From positions 1 through 64,000 of the forward strand of contig JAKVBK010000014.1 in the NCBI GenBank assembly GCA_022447275.1: DNA of 64,000 nt, given 5' to 3'. The notes under the pieces are model-generated. The model saw nothing but the letters and a program-made list of their open reading frames with translations, was not told where the DNA came from and did not search any database. This DNA is from Oceanicola sp. (lineage in GTDB: Bacteria > Pseudomonadota > Alphaproteobacteria > Rhodobacterales > Rhodobacteraceae). Positions 63,993-64,000 of the stretch are shown in pieces. The position numbers were made by a program, and so were the translations under genes. How positions within the stretch are numbered: the first letter of the stretch is position 1; each line of letters opens with the position of its first letter.

Positions 63993-64000
63993 GGGCGCCT

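Noticed and set aside
1..64000. CRISPR arrays, prophage, transposons, tRNA and rRNA genes
   Set aside because: No direct repeat array with spacers, integrase, transposase or terminal inverted repeat was seen, and no cloverleaf or rRNA segments were recognised.

Overview
The window looks like chromosomal DNA of a marine-type alphaproteobacterium of the Rhodobacterales (Roseobacter group). The evidence is the combination of a MipZ division-site ATPase, an F0 ATP synthase cluster in the order atpI-atpB-atpE-b'-b, an aa3-type oxidase subunit IV of the short alphaproteobacterial kind, a membrane-anchored cytochrome c, cysteine-free L31, a YejABEF peptide importer and a cytoplasm-facing SoeABC sulfite dehydrogenase. 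GC content and codon use are high and even, except in the first 0.5 kb and in the azoR/lysR intergenic region. I found no rRNA, tRNA, insertion sequence, prophage or CRISPR array.

Layout. 1-3.1 kb: an accessory-looking stretch with a truncated membrane protein, an HXXEE membrane protein and three small exported or membrane proteins of unknown function. 3.4-5.6 kb: a class-V PLP enzyme and mipZ on the minus strand. 5.9-12.5 kb: a translation and secretion block of ffh, three overlapping GNAT acetyltransferases, chorismate mutase, rpsP, rimM, trmD, rplS and rpmE, ending in a strong terminator. 12.5-15.5 kb: azoR with a divergent LysR regulator, an EamA exporter and an ArsR regulator. 15.7-18.5 kb: the F0 operon. 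18.6-24.8 kb: a GntR regulator, an OmpA-type lipoprotein, an Ada/Ogt repair protein, nth, adenosine kinase, pheA and cytochrome c. 25.1-31.2 kb: yejABEF. 31.3-34.7 kb: oxidase subunit IV, a lipoprotein, azlCD, an unknown membrane protein and greA. 35.1-39.9 kb: ETF-quinone oxidoreductase, a TPR protein, ispE and a small membrane protein. 40.2-44.9 kb: soeABC on the minus strand, with a 50-residue membrane protein between soeA and soeB. 45.3-48.6 kb: a stomatin-like/NfeD pair, a DsbA-like protein, an L,D-transpeptidase and pyrF. 48.9-55.0 kb: clpB behind a sigma-32-like promoter, a DhlA-type haloalkane dehalogenase, an SDR, a fasciclin protein and a 1-Cys peroxiredoxin. 55.5-58.6 kb: ispH, a DUF3429 protein, a methyltransferase, rnhA and mscL. 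58.6-64.0 kb: an enoyl-CoA hydratase/SDR pair, a DUF2125 protein, lpxK and a divergent WaaA-like protein.

Most of the window is housekeeping. The less ordinary signals are: five copies of an intergenic hairpin element with a conserved GAGTATTT core, one of which forms the 3' end of a gene; a WaaA-like protein next to lpxK that seems to have lost the family's key residues; a dehalogenase with the full DhlA catalytic set; the extra small membrane protein in the soe operon, with LacI-type palindromes upstream; and structured gene-free leaders before ffh and rplS. I did not find a clearly new multi-gene system.
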